Assembly (NCBI RefSeq): GCF_004011865.1
Contig: NZ_RKLP01000015.1
Location: 62,001-126,000, forward strand
Origin: Prescottella agglutinans
Lineage (GTDB): Bacteria; Actinomycetota; Actinomycetes; Mycobacteriales; Mycobacteriaceae
DNA length: 64,000 bases
Direction: 5' to 3'
Below, in pieces: positions 8,502-16,628 of this stretch (its first letter is position 1; every line of letters starts with the position of its first letter). Both the position numbers and the translations under genes were made by a program. Below the pieces are notes generated by a model, which did no database searches, was not told where the DNA came from, and saw nothing but the letters and a program-made list of their open reading frames with translations.

Positions 8502-9278
8502 TCAGCTGCCCTGCGTCGCCATGTAGCGGGCCGGGTACTCGCCGCCGCCGTGGACGGCCAGGTCGGCGCCGTTGACGTACGACGACAGGTCGCTGCCCAG
8601 GAACAGGCACGCCTTGGCGATGTCGGCGGGCACGGCCATGCGCTCCATCGGCAGGGTGCGGGTGACGGCGGCGCCGCCGTCCTCGCCGTACACCGACGCT
8701 GCCGCCTCGGTACGGATCAGACCGGTCGTGATGTGGTTGACGCGGACCTTCGGGGCCCACTCGAGGGCCAGGGCCTTGGTCAGGCCGAGCAGTCCGGCCT
8801 TGGCCGCGGTGTAGGCGGCGGTGCCAGGCTGCGGCTGGTGCGCCGAGACGCTGCCGATGTTGACGATCGCGCCGCCGGTCTCCTGTTCGCGCATAACGAT
8901 ATTCGCGGCCTGCGCCATGTAGTACGGCGCGAGCAGGTTGAGTGCGACGATCTTCTCCACGAAGCGCGGCGACACGGTGGCCGCGTCGGCGTCCGGGGAG
9001 CCGCCGGCGTTGTTGACCAGTACGTCGAGACGGCCGAAGCGGGAGACCGCGTCCTCCATCAGGGCGGTCGCGTCGGCGGGGTCGCGGACGTCCACCGCCC
9101 GGAAGGCGGCACTGCGGCCGTCGACCGTCGGGAGCGTCTCCGGTTCGTTGCGTGCGCACACCAGGACGTCGGCGCCGGCCTGCAGGAAGTGCTCGGCGAT
9201 GGCGAAGCCGATGCCCTTGGTGCCGCCCGTGACGACCACTGTGCGACCGGAGTAGTCGATCGGGTTGGGGTAGTTCAT
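8502..9278 (-). CDS. Short-chain dehydrogenase/reductase
   Basis: SDR of 258 residues, starting MNYPNPIDYSG. The start at 9278 has AAAGG eight bases upstream; the longer frame to 9377 would overlap the operator-like palindromes and was rejected. Cofactor motif TGGTKGIG, NNAGG, active-site Ser in NIGSVSAH and YTAAK are all present. It is transcribed divergently from another SDR at 9461 and ends convergently with the sterol-type operon. Substrate unknown; glucose-dehydrogenase-like annotation would be generic for this family. Confidence 0.82.
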   Translation of the reverse strand: MNYPNPIDYSGRTVVVTGGTKGIGFAIAEHFLQAGADVLVCARNEPETLPTVDGRSAAFRAVDVRDPADATALMEDAVSRFGRLDVLVNNAGGSPDADAATVSPRFVEKIVALNLLAPYYMAQAANIVMREQETGGAIVNIGSVSAHQPQPGTAAYTAAKAGLLGLTKALALEWAPKVRVNHITTGLIRTEAAASVYGEDGGAAVTRTLPMERMAVPADIAKACLFLGSDLSSYVNGADLAVHGGGEYPARYMATQGS

Positions 9279-9340
9279 GCGAACTGCCTTTCTGTCGTGT
9301 CGCAGCGCCCGCACACCGTGAGGATCATTGGTGCCCAGAA

Positions 9341-9388
9341 GTTTTCGCCATCGATTTCGCGAAAACGCTGCGCTCAAGCAAATGCTTG
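9341..9388. promoter_or_regulatory. Operator-like palindromes between divergent SDR genes
   Basis: Two inverted repeats lie in the 182-base divergent spacer: GTTTTCGC (9341-9348) with GCGAAAAC (9359-9366), and the 14-bp palindrome CAAGCA-AA-TGCTTG at 9375-9388. The second has the size and symmetry of a TetR-family operator for acyl-CoA genes. It does not fit the KstR2 consensus as I recall it, where CAAG and CTTG are two bases apart. The regulator is not identified. Confidence 0.5.
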
Positions 9389-9460
9389 GTTGAGAATAGT
9401 CGACTGGAGGCCTGTAACACCAGGTCTGCGCAGTTCACGAGACTTCGAGAGCGGGGATAC

Positions 9461-10222
9461 ATGGGCAAGCTCGACGGCAAGGTCGCACTGATCACGGGCG
9501 CCGGTCAGGGCATCGGTCAGGGCATCGCGCACGCTCTGGCCAAGGAGGGCGTCTCGATCGCCGTTTCGGGCCGGACCGAGTCGAAACTCGTCAAGACGGT
9601 CGAACAGATCGAGTCCTACGGCGGCAAGGCGCTGGCCGTGCCGTGCGACGTCAGCAAGGCCGAGGACATCGATGCGGCGGTCGCGCGCACCGTCGAGTTC
9701 TTCGGCGGCGTCGACGTCCTGGTGAACAACGCCAACGACTGCAAGCCCGGACCGCTGCTGTCCGTCACCGACGAGGACTTCGAGCGCTCGTTCGAGACGG
9801 GTCCGCTCGCGACGTTGCGTCTGATGCGGGCGTGCTACCCGTCGATGAAGGAGCGCGGCGGCGGTTCCATCATCAACCTCGTGACGTCGGCGGCGGTGCG
9901 ATGGGACGCGAGCAACTACGGCGCATACGCCGCGACCAAGGAGGGGATGCGGGCGCTGACCCGTGCCGCGGCCTGCGAATGGGGCATCGACGGCATCCGC
10001 GTCAATGCAATTGCGCCGCACGCCCTGTCGCCGGCGCTCGAGTGGTGGATCAACGAGTACCCCGAGGAGGCCGAGGAGTTCAAGGCCGGTATTCCGTTGC
10101 GCCGCATCGGTGATCCGGAGAGCGACATCGGACGGGCCGTCGTCTTCCTGGTGAGCAGCGATGCCGGCTATCTCAGCGGCGCGACCATCCCGCTCGACGG
10201 CGGCCAGTCCCGCTGGGGCTGA
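9461..10222 (+). CDS. Short-chain dehydrogenase/reductase
   Basis: SDR of 253 residues, starting MGKLDGKVALITGAGQGIG at the ATG at 9461, which is preceded by GCGGGG; upstream in-frame codons lack a ribosome site. NNAND, Ser in LVTSAAV and YAATK complete the active site. The C-terminus (SGATIPLDGGQS) is typical of FabG-like enzymes. It is followed after five bases by a D-2-hydroxyacid dehydrogenase and likely shares its transcript, so it may act on a hydroxyacid or hydroxyacyl intermediate. Confidence 0.82.
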   Translation: MGKLDGKVALITGAGQGIGQGIAHALAKEGVSIAVSGRTESKLVKTVEQIESYGGKALAVPCDVSKAEDIDAAVARTVEFFGGVDVLVNNANDCKPGPLLSVTDEDFERSFETGPLATLRLMRACYPSMKERGGGSIINLVTSAAVRWDASNYGAYAATKEGMRALTRAAACEWGIDGIRVNAIAPHALSPALEWWINEYPEEAEEFKAGIPLRRIGDPESDIGRAVVFLVSSDAGYLSGATIPLDGGQSRWG

Positions 10223-10227
10223 CGCAG

Positions 10228-11196
10228 ATGGACGCGGAGATCGGTCGGAACCGGATCCTGGTGCTCGCCGAGGATCCCGCGATCGAGGCGGCGGTGCGCG
10301 ATGCCGTCGGCGGCTCCGGGTCCATCGTCCGGCCGAGTTCCCGCACCGCCGGGGCGGTGCGGGAACAGCTGCCCGACGTCGACATCGTCGTGGCGGACTG
10401 GTCCGGGCGGCTTCGCCTCGGCGTGGAAGAGGCCGCGCTCGGCGGACATCTGCGGCTGATCCAGCAGCCCGGCGTCGGAATCTCCTTCATCGACGTCGAC
10501 GTGTGGGCGCGGGCCGGTGTCCCGGTGGCGAACACACCCGGCGGCAACGCCGCGTCGGTCGCCGAGTGGGCGGTGGCGGCCACCGCGAACCTGTGCCGCT
10601 CGATCGGGTGGGCGGACGCCGAGATGCGCTCCGGCCGTTGGCCGCAGGCGTCGATCCTGCGGCGCGACGCCCGCGATCTGGGTGAGCGGCGGGTGGGGCT
10701 CGTCGGGTTCGGCGACATCAACCGTCGGTGCGCGGCGCTGTTCCAGGCGTTCGGGTGCGAGGTGGCGTACACGTCGCGTCGCCCGGACGCGGGCTCCGCG
10801 CTGCGCCATCGCGCGCTCGAAGATCTTCTGTCGGAGTCCGACGTCGTGGTGGTCGCGGTCCCGCTCACGGACCGGACCAGGGGCCTGATCGGTGCGCGCG
10901 AACTGGCACTGTTGCCGCCCGAGGCGCTGGTGGTCAACGTGGCCCGGGGCCCGGTCGTCGACGAGGCCGCACTGGCCGCGGCGATCCGGTCCCGCTCGGT
11001 GGCCGGCGCCGCGCTGGACGTCTTTGCCGCCGAACCGCTCGATCCCGCCAGCGAACTGTTCGACCTCGACAACGTGGTGCTCAGCCCCCACATCGCCGGT
11101 GGCAGTTCCACCGCGCGGCAGCGGATGTTCCGCATGACCGGCGACAACGTCGCGCGGGTGTGCCGCGGCGAGACGCCGCTGTGGACGGTCGGCTGA
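10228..11196 (+). CDS. D-2-hydroxyacid dehydrogenase, NAD-dependent
   Basis: Member of the D-isomer-specific 2-hydroxyacid dehydrogenase family, 322 residues. It shows the NAD site VGFGDINRR, the catalytic Arg in VNVARGPVVDE, Glu in DVFAAEPL and His in SPHIAGG. It is strongly similar along its whole length to the protein encoded at 19935 (shared QQPGVG, IDVD, ANTPG.NAASVAEWAV and WPQ segments), so the two are paralogues flanking the ring-cleavage genes. NINRR in place of the usual G-R at the end of the dinucleotide motif is a small oddity. Likely interconverts a 2-keto and 2-hydroxy acid of the catabolic route. Confidence 0.85.
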   Translation: MDAEIGRNRILVLAEDPAIEAAVRDAVGGSGSIVRPSSRTAGAVREQLPDVDIVVADWSGRLRLGVEEAALGGHLRLIQQPGVGISFIDVDVWARAGVPVANTPGGNAASVAEWAVAATANLCRSIGWADAEMRSGRWPQASILRRDARDLGERRVGLVGFGDINRRCAALFQAFGCEVAYTSRRPDAGSALRHRALEDLLSESDVVVVAVPLTDRTRGLIGARELALLPPEALVVNVARGPVVDEAALAAAIRSRSVAGAALDVFAAEPLDPASELFDLDNVVLSPHIAGGSSTARQRMFRMTGDNVARVCRGETPLWTVG

Positions 11197-11310
11197 CACC
11201 TCCCCGCCCGCTTCGGTGGCCACCGGTATCGAAACGAACATTCGATCGATTCTCGGTAGGCTCTGCGCACCGGTCCCGCTGAATGGGACGGCGATCGTAG
11301 GAGGCACCTG

Positions 11311-12057
11311 ATGGTGACATCGCTGCTGGGTAAGGTGCGCCTGCTGCTCGAGTCCTTCGATGCCGAGTCGGGTTCGCTGTCGCTCACCGAGCTGTCGCGG
11401 CGCAGCGGGGTGGCCAAGGCCACCGTGCACCGGCTCGCGGCCGAGATGGTCGAACTGGGGCTGTTCGAGCGGGTCGGTACCGACTACCGGTTGGGACTGC
11501 GGCTGTTCGAACTGGGCCAATTGGTGCCGACGCAGCGGATCCTGCGCGACGCCGCGCTCCCGTTTCTGCAGGAACTGCACGCGATCACCCGTGAGACCGT
11601 CCACCTCGCGATCCGGGACGGCCTCGAGGTGCTCTACATCGACAAGATCTCCGGGCACGGGTCGGTGGATCTGCCGTCCCGTGTCGCCGGACGCCTGCCA
11701 CTCGAGGTCACCGCCACCGGCAAGGTGCTGCTCGCCTTCTCGCCGACGGCGGTGTTCGACCAGGTCGTCGCCCGCGGCCTCGCCAAGTTCACCCATCGCA
11801 CGGTGGGGTCGGCGACGATGCTCCGGCGGCAACTCGATCGTGCCCGCAGCGAGGCGCTGACGGTCGAGGCCGAGGAGGTCCGCCTCGGGACGGCCAGCGC
11901 GGCGGTCCCGATCTTCTCCGGACGATCGACCGTCGTGGGGGCCATCAGCGTCTCCACGAGCACGGCCCGGATGAACGTCGCCCGGATCTCGGGACCGTTG
12001 CAGACCGCGGGTCAGGGCGTCAGCCGTGCGCTGTACGAGATCGCGCGGACGGCCTGA
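11311..12057 (+). CDS. IclR-family transcriptional regulator
   Basis: A 248-residue IclR regulator: N-terminal winged helix (LSLTELSRRSGVAKATVHRL) and a C-terminal effector-binding domain with ETVHLAIRDGLEVLYIDK and LPLEVTATGKVLLAF. GTAGGAGG precedes the ATG. It is paralogous to the IclR protein at 27022; together they bracket the aromatic island. Its 3' end overlaps the 3' end of the convergent MFS gene by 38 bases. The 114-base upstream gap contains CGAAACGAACATTCGATCGATTC-like A/T-richer sequence that could hold its own operator. Effector unknown, probably an aromatic acid or ring-cleavage product. Confidence 0.87.
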   Translation: MVTSLLGKVRLLLESFDAESGSLSLTELSRRSGVAKATVHRLAAEMVELGLFERVGTDYRLGLRLFELGQLVPTQRILRDAALPFLQELHAITRETVHLAIRDGLEVLYIDKISGHGSVDLPSRVAGRLPLEVTATGKVLLAFSPTAVFDQVVARGLAKFTHRTVGSATMLRRQLDRARSEALTVEAEEVRLGTASAAVPIFSGRSTVVGAISVSTSTARMNVARISGPLQTAGQGVSRALYEIARTA

Positions 12058-13276
12058 CGATCGCGCCGAGCGCGATCAGGGCGAACACGGCCGATCCGGT
12101 CATCGCGACGGCGATGGCCAGCGACGTGTTGCCGAGCAGTCCCACGATCGGGGCGATCACGGCCGCGGCCCCGAACTGTGCGAACCCGACCATCGCCGCG
12201 GCCGTGCCGGCCGCCTCCCCATGCCGGGACAGCGCGAGCGCCGGCGCGTTCGGCATCACGAATCCCGTGGCGCACAGCAGCGCCAGGATCGGCAGCGCGA
12301 AGCCGAGGAACCCGCCGGTGTCGGTCGCGGCCAGGCCGATCGCGACGCCGCCGATCACCGTGCTCGCCGCGAGCGAGGACAGGCAGATGCCCAGAGGTGT
12401 CCACCGGCCGAGCAGCGCGACGTTGAGCTGGGACGCACCGATCAGCACGATCGCGCCGCAGGCGAACGCGAATCCGTAGACGCCGGGTGCCAGTTCGAAC
12501 TGTTCCTGCATCACGAACGACGAACCGGCGATGTAGGCCCACAACACCGCCCGGACCAGCCCGCACACCAGCACGAGCACCATGAAGTGCCCGTCGCGGG
12601 CCAGCGCCGCGTACGTGCGCAGGACGGGCGCGATCCCACGACCCACACGGGCCGACGGGGGCAGCGTCTCGGGCATGGCGACGCCGCCGAGGACGATCAT
12701 GACCAGCCCCAGCCCGGCGAGCACGAGGAACACCCCGTGCCACGACACCGCCGTCAGCAGCACGCCCCCGATCGACGGTGCCAGGATCGGCGCGACTCCC
12801 ATGACGAGCATCAGCCGCGACATCACGATGGCTGCGTCTCGGCCGTCGAACAGGTCGCGGACCACGGCCATCGCGATCACCCCGGTCGCGGCCGCGCCCA
12901 GACCCTGGAGTGCGCGCAACGCGCCAAGGACCTCGATCGAGGGTGCGAACCAGCATGCCACCGACGCGGCGACGTGCAGCGACGTGCCGAGGACGAGGGG
13001 CCGGCGGCGCCCGAAGACGTCGGAGAGCGGTCCGATCACCAGCTGACCGAGGGCCAGGCCGAGCAGCGTCCCGGTGAGCGTGAGCTGAACGGCGGCGTCC
13101 GACGTCAGGAAGTCGTCGGTGATCGCCGGCAGCGCCGGCAGATACATGTCCACCGTGAACGGCCCGAGGGCGGTGAGCAGGCCGAGGATCACTACCAGCC
13201 GGATCCGGCTCCCGCCCTCGGGCGCGGCGACGCGGACGTCCTCCCGGGCCGCGCCGGCGGGCGCGTCGGTCGTCAC
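12020..13276 (-). CDS. Bcr/CflA-type MFS transporter
   Basis: Major facilitator protein of 418 residues with about 12 hydrophobic segments and the family loop motif GPLSDVFGRRRPL after helix 2; GLGAAATGVIAMAVVRDLF is also typical of Bcr/CflA drug exporters. The GTG at 13276 overlaps the TGA of the upstream hydrolase gene (GTGA), so the two are translationally coupled. In this catabolic setting it may export or import an aromatic compound rather than an antibiotic; direction is not readable from sequence. Confidence 0.83.
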   Translation of the reverse strand: MTTDAPAGAAREDVRVAAPEGGSRIRLVVILGLLTALGPFTVDMYLPALPAITDDFLTSDAAVQLTLTGTLLGLALGQLVIGPLSDVFGRRRPLVLGTSLHVAASVACWFAPSIEVLGALRALQGLGAAATGVIAMAVVRDLFDGRDAAIVMSRLMLVMGVAPILAPSIGGVLLTAVSWHGVFLVLAGLGLVMIVLGGVAMPETLPPSARVGRGIAPVLRTYAALARDGHFMVLVLVCGLVRAVLWAYIAGSSFVMQEQFELAPGVYGFAFACGAIVLIGASQLNVALLGRWTPLGICLSSLAASTVIGGVAIGLAATDTGGFLGFALPILALLCATGFVMPNAPALALSRHGEAAGTAAAMVGFAQFGAAAVIAPIVGLLGNTSLAIAVAMTGSAVFALIALGAIVRPSARSRTAHG

Positions 13277-14124
13277 GGATGCTGCTGATTCAGGAATCCG
13301 GTCACCACGGTGTAGTAGTCGTGCGGCCGCTCCTCCTGGAGGTGGTGCGACGCCTTGTCCATCACGTACAGGTGGCCGTGCTCGATCATCCGAGCGAGCA
13401 TCAGCGGGTAGTCCGGGGTGAGGAAGGCGTCGTGCATGCCCCACGCGAAAAGCACCGGTGCCTGGATCATTCCGAGCTCCGCGGTCAGATCCTGCCAATC
13501 GCCGCGCGGGTTGTCCGACGCCGCGGCGAGGGCCATCTCGTCGGGGTCGAGGCTCTGCTCGTAGCGCATGTCGAGGGTCTCCTCGGGCAGGCGTTCGCCG
13601 TCGAACCACTCGAGCTTGGTGATGAGCTGGCGCATCTTCTCCCGCGTCGGGCCCTCGCCGCCGTAGTAGACGTCGCGGGCGTTGCGTCCCCGGCGGCCGT
13701 CCTCGGGTAGCGGCGCGAGCGGTCCGTAGAACACCGGCATGCTGCCGGTGATCACCAGCGAGCGCACCCGGTCGGGGTACTTGGCCGCCAGATTGAGTGC
13801 GATGGTGCCACCCCACGAGTTGCACACGAAGTCGGCGCGGTCGATGCCGAGTTCATCGAGCAGCGCCACGATCTTGGCGGCGTGGAAGTCCCACATCGGC
13901 CCGGTGATGGTGCACTTGTCGGACAGGCCGTACTGCAGGATGTCGACGAGGATCGCGCGGCGGTCCTGCGCGAAGAGGGGCGCCACCGGCCCGAAGTCGG
14001 ACCACGCGGTGCAGCCCGGCCCGCCGCCGTGCAGGAAGATCGTGGGCGCGCCCTCACCGAGGTCGTGGTAGTGGAACTTCACGCCGGCTGCGGTGGCGTA
14101 CAAGCTGTTCGGTCGATTCGTCAT
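13273..14124 (-). CDS. Meta-cleavage-product-type alpha/beta-hydrolase
   Basis: Alpha/beta-hydrolase of 283 residues resembling C-C bond hydrolases (BphD/MhpC/HsaD). HGGGPG forms the oxyanion region, the nucleophile Ser lies in CNSWGG (about residue 103; Cys replaces the usual first Gly), the acid in WGMHDAFLTP and the His in ASHHLQEERP. I prefer the ATG at 14124, which has AGG seven bases upstream, over an ATG two codons earlier whose spacing is too short. It is divergent from the hydratase genes and coupled to the MFS gene. A second such hydrolase lies at 18984. Confidence 0.8.
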   Translation of the reverse strand: MTNRPNSLYATAAGVKFHYHDLGEGAPTIFLHGGGPGCTAWSDFGPVAPLFAQDRRAILVDILQYGLSDKCTITGPMWDFHAAKIVALLDELGIDRADFVCNSWGGTIALNLAAKYPDRVRSLVITGSMPVFYGPLAPLPEDGRRGRNARDVYYGGEGPTREKMRQLITKLEWFDGERLPEETLDMRYEQSLDPDEMALAAASDNPRGDWQDLTAELGMIQAPVLFAWGMHDAFLTPDYPLMLARMIEHGHLYVMDKASHHLQEERPHDYYTVVTGFLNQQHP

Positions 14125-14214
14125 GCGCATACCTGACCCGATCGCCGCGCGCGGGCAAAGGATCGCGGTCCGCCAGGCGGTCCCGGTCTGTGGCCGTGCC
14201 GGTGGTCTCGCTCC

Positions 14215-14226
14215 TAGCGTCGCCGC
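14215..14226 (+). promoter_or_regulatory. Leaderless -10 for the hydratase-oxygenase operon
   Basis: TAGCGT at 14215-14220 ends six bases before the ATG at 14227 and there is no Shine-Dalgarno sequence, so transcription should begin at or next to the start codon. The same arrangement recurs at 24693. An 11-bp palindrome CCGCCAGGCGG sits further upstream at 14170-14180. Confidence 0.5.
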
Positions 14227-14712
14227 ATGACAACTCCACTGGACGCCGTCCACGAGCGGGTGTCGTCGACGGTCGGCACCCGCGAGCACCGGGATCTCGG
14301 ATCGATCCGCCCCGACGAGGCGGTCGCCTTCGCGCGCGCGTGCGCGGAGGCCGACCCCCGCTACCTGGACCCGGACCGCCCGGACTTCGCGGTGCACCCC
14401 CTGTACGTGCCCAGCCTGCTGCGCGGGCCCAGCGGCGCCGACGACGACGCGTACCGCACCGACGGGATGTTCGCGGACGAGGTACCCGGGACGTCGGGCC
14501 TGGACGTCCGGTTGATGGCCGGCGGTCAGGACATCGAGTTCCACCGGCGTCCGCCGCTCGGCGAACGCATCGAGGTCGACCGAACGGTCGCCCGGGTCGA
14601 GTGGAAGGGGAGCGGCGACGCCCGCTTCCTGCTGATCACCGTCGTCAAGACCTACCGCGCGTCCGCGGCCGGTGCGCTGGCGACCGTCACGGAGAGGTTC
14701 ATCGTCCGATGA
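14227..14712 (+). CDS. FAS1-type dehydratase-domain protein (MaoC-like N-subunit)
   Basis: Hot-dog protein of 161 residues of the MaoC_dehydrat_N type, with LYVPSLLRGPSG, GLDVRLMAGGQDIEFHRRPPLGE and KTYRAS segments. Such proteins usually lack a complete active site and pair with a catalytic MaoC subunit, here encoded by the overlapping next gene. The pair resembles mesaconyl-CoA/3-methylfumaryl-CoA hydratases and mycobacterial HadAB-like dimers. No ribosome site; start assigned by the leaderless promoter. Likely hydrates an unsaturated CoA thioester or acid from ring cleavage. Confidence 0.75.
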   Translation: MTTPLDAVHERVSSTVGTREHRDLGSIRPDEAVAFARACAEADPRYLDPDRPDFAVHPLYVPSLLRGPSGADDDAYRTDGMFADEVPGTSGLDVRLMAGGQDIEFHRRPPLGERIEVDRTVARVEWKGSGDARFLLITVVKTYRASAAGALATVTERFIVR

Positions 14713-15110
14713 GTGACCGACCGATCCCGAACACCGGGGACGCGATCGAACCGATTGTGCTGCAGACCGATCCGGTTCGCGTGCTGCGATTCGGCGCGGC
14801 CACGCACAACGCGCACCGCATCCACTACGACACCGCGTACGCGCAGTCCGAGGGTCTCGACGATCGGGTCGTGATGGCGCAGTTGCACGGGACCCTGTTC
14901 TTCCGGGCCGCCACCCGGTACGCGGGCGACCCGGACGCGGTGCTGTCCGTCGGATGGCGGAACCGCGCGCCCGCGTACGTCGGCACCACGCTGACGGTGA
15001 CCGGGTCGGTGCGCGACGTCCACGACGACCGGATCGTCCTGGACCTCGAGGAGCGGGATTCCGACGGGACGTTGTGCGCGATCGGCGAGGCCGCCGTGAT
15101 CCGTCGGTGA
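14709..15110 (+). CDS. HTD2-like MaoC hydratase subunit
   Basis: Hot-dog protein of 133 residues starting at an ATGA overlap. The active-site segment THNAHRIHYDTAYAQSEG has Asn-x-His-Arg-Ile-His-Tyr-Asp, the form seen in HTD2/mesaconyl-C4-CoA hydratase relatives rather than the usual Asp-x4-His of ChsH1. It is followed by VMAQLHG. It should supply the catalytic half of a heterodimer with the 14227 product. Confidence 0.77.
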   Translation: MSDRPIPNTGDAIEPIVLQTDPVRVLRFGAATHNAHRIHYDTAYAQSEGLDDRVVMAQLHGTLFFRAATRYAGDPDAVLSVGWRNRAPAYVGTTLTVTGSVRDVHDDRIVLDLEERDSDGTLCAIGEAAVIRR

Positions 15111-15163
15111 ACCCGGTCTGCTGAGCGAACCGGATCCGTTGGAAGCGTGACGCGTTCGTCGGA

Positions 15164-15185
15164 AGATCTGCGTACCAAAAGATCT
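15164..15185. promoter_or_regulatory. Repeated AGATCT before the Rieske gene
   Basis: AGATCT at 15164-15169 and again at 15180-15185, ten bases apart, forms an inverted repeat directly upstream of the GAGAGGA ribosome site at 15192-15198. It could be an operator for internal control of the oxygenase genes; no regulator is proven. Confidence 0.3.
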
Positions 15186-15204
15186 CGTGTCGAGAGGACT
15201 TCAC

Positions 15205-16500
15205 ATGACTGGTGTCGAGGCGCCGGACGCCACGCAGGCGCTCCCGGAGAGGCCGCGTGCGGCCGGTCGGCAGGACTGGACGGCGTGGCCCCGATACAAC
15301 GAGGCCGGCAGCGGCTACCGCGGGTACTGGTACCCGGTGACGTGGTCCAGCCACATCACCAAGGATCCCAAGAGCTACACGATCTGCGGCGAGAAGCTCG
15401 CGATCATCCGCGACAGCGGCAAAGTCTATGCGCTGCACGACCGTTGCCCGCACCGCGGCGTGCCGCTGTCGGAGGGCGACCAGCAGTTCCCGGGCACCGT
15501 CAGCTGCCCGTACCACGGCTGGACGTTCCGACTGAACGACGGCAAGCTGGCCGCGGTCATCACCGACGGACCCGACTCGAAGATCTGCGGCAAGCTCTCC
15601 GTCCGGACGTACTCCGTGGAGGAGCGGCTCGGCCTGGTGTGGGTGTACATCCCGATCGCGGAGGAGCCCGCGCCCCCGATCGACGAGCAGCTGCCCCGCG
15701 AACTCGTCGAGAACGAGGGCATCGTCGGCGGCCGCATCCAGCCGCGCGGCGGCAACTGGCGATTCGCGTGCGAGAACGGATTCGACGAGGGGCACGCCAA
15801 GTACCTGCACCGCACCGCGCTGTGGCGGCTGTTCAAGCCGATGCCCACGTGGAACATCACGAGCATCGTGCCCGAGGGGCGGTGGCTCTACCGCGTGCAG
15901 GAGGAGGTGTACTGGGAGGCGGACTTCCCCGGCGTCGGCAAGTGGACCAACAAGCGCTGGTGGAAGAAGAAGCCCGACGAGACGCAGATCTCGCAGATCG
16001 GCAACGTCGGCGCGGGCCTGAAGGTGAACCCCGTGATCGAGGCCCAGAAGTTCCCCGGCTTCGCGTCGCTGTCGATGCCGGGTGTGCTGCGCATCGCCTA
16101 CCCGAACTTCATCCACTACGAGTTCTACGTTCCGGTCGACGAGGACAACCACCAGTACGTGGGCCTCATGGTCAACTTCGTCACCGGCGCGGCCAAGCTC
16201 GGCTTCTACGCCAAGTACCTCGGCGCGATCCGCTGGCTGTTCCACGGCCAGTTCTCCGGTCAGGACGAATGGATGGTCCGGGTCACGGACGCGCCGCCGG
16301 AGAAGCTCTACCGACCCGACATCTCGCTCACCGCGTGGCGCAACCTCGCGGAGGAGGAGTACGCGGAGAAGATCGCCGCGGCGGTGGCGCACACCCCGCA
16401 GCCGCCGGCCCGGCCCGTGCGCGAACGACGCCGAGCCACCCCCACCGCCGAATCGAACGGTGCCGCAGCGGCTCCGCGAACCCCGGCCGCTTCCGACTAG
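15205..16500 (+). CDS. CarAa-like Rieske non-heme iron oxygenase, terminal component
   Basis: Ring-hydroxylating oxygenase of 431 residues. The Rieske centre is C81-x-H83 (CPHRG) and C101-x2-H104 (CPYHGW); the mononuclear iron site is ENGFDEGHAKYLH with the bridging Asp and two His near 194-202. The order GYWYPV, PGVLRIAYPNF, HYEFYVPVDEDNH and LTAWRNLAEEEYAEKI follows carbazole 1,9a-dioxygenase CarAa as I remember it more closely than naphthalene- or phthalate-type enzymes. The first residues to about 25 and the Ala/Pro/Arg-rich tail after 405 look disordered. GAGAGGA sits six bases before the ATG. Electrons may come from the reductase (24706) and ferredoxin (25714). Substrate unknown. Confidence 0.85.
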   Translation: MTGVEAPDATQALPERPRAAGRQDWTAWPRYNEAGSGYRGYWYPVTWSSHITKDPKSYTICGEKLAIIRDSGKVYALHDRCPHRGVPLSEGDQQFPGTVSCPYHGWTFRLNDGKLAAVITDGPDSKICGKLSVRTYSVEERLGLVWVYIPIAEEPAPPIDEQLPRELVENEGIVGGRIQPRGGNWRFACENGFDEGHAKYLHRTALWRLFKPMPTWNITSIVPEGRWLYRVQEEVYWEADFPGVGKWTNKRWWKKKPDETQISQIGNVGAGLKVNPVIEAQKFPGFASLSMPGVLRIAYPNFIHYEFYVPVDEDNHQYVGLMVNFVTGAAKLGFYAKYLGAIRWLFHGQFSGQDEWMVRVTDAPPEKLYRPDISLTAWRNLAEEEYAEKIAAAVAHTPQPPARPVRERRRATPTAESNGAAAAPRTPAASD

Positions 16501-16511
16501 AGGAGAAGACG

Positions 16512-16628
16512 ATGCTCAAGACTCTCGTCAGTGTGACGTTCGGCGTGCTCCTGGCCGTCGGGGCACCGGTGGCCTGGCGCGCGATCGCCGCGCGCAGCAA
16601 CACCCAGGTGCACCAGGTCAACTCGTGA
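16512..16628 (+). CDS. 38-residue single-membrane-span peptide
   Basis: Short gene with AGGAGAAG just before its ATG and a GTGA overlap with the next start, so it is spaced exactly like a real cistron of the operon. The product begins MLKTLVSVTFGVLLAVGAPV, one hydrophobic helix, followed by a short polar Arg/Asn/Gln tail. There is no cleavable-signal pattern; it would be a small inner-membrane peptide, or an uncleaved signal anchor. It lies directly between the Rieske oxygenase and the M20-like protein. I know no family for it; a membrane tether for the oxygenase is one guess. Confidence 0.6.
   Translation: MLKTLVSVTFGVLLAVGAPVAWRAIAARSNTQVHQVNS

Noticed and set aside
13273-16392. 1039-residue minus-strand frame extending the hydrolase
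   Set aside because: Only the last 283 residues are hydrolase; the rest is antisense to the hydratase and Rieske genes. Start set at 14124.
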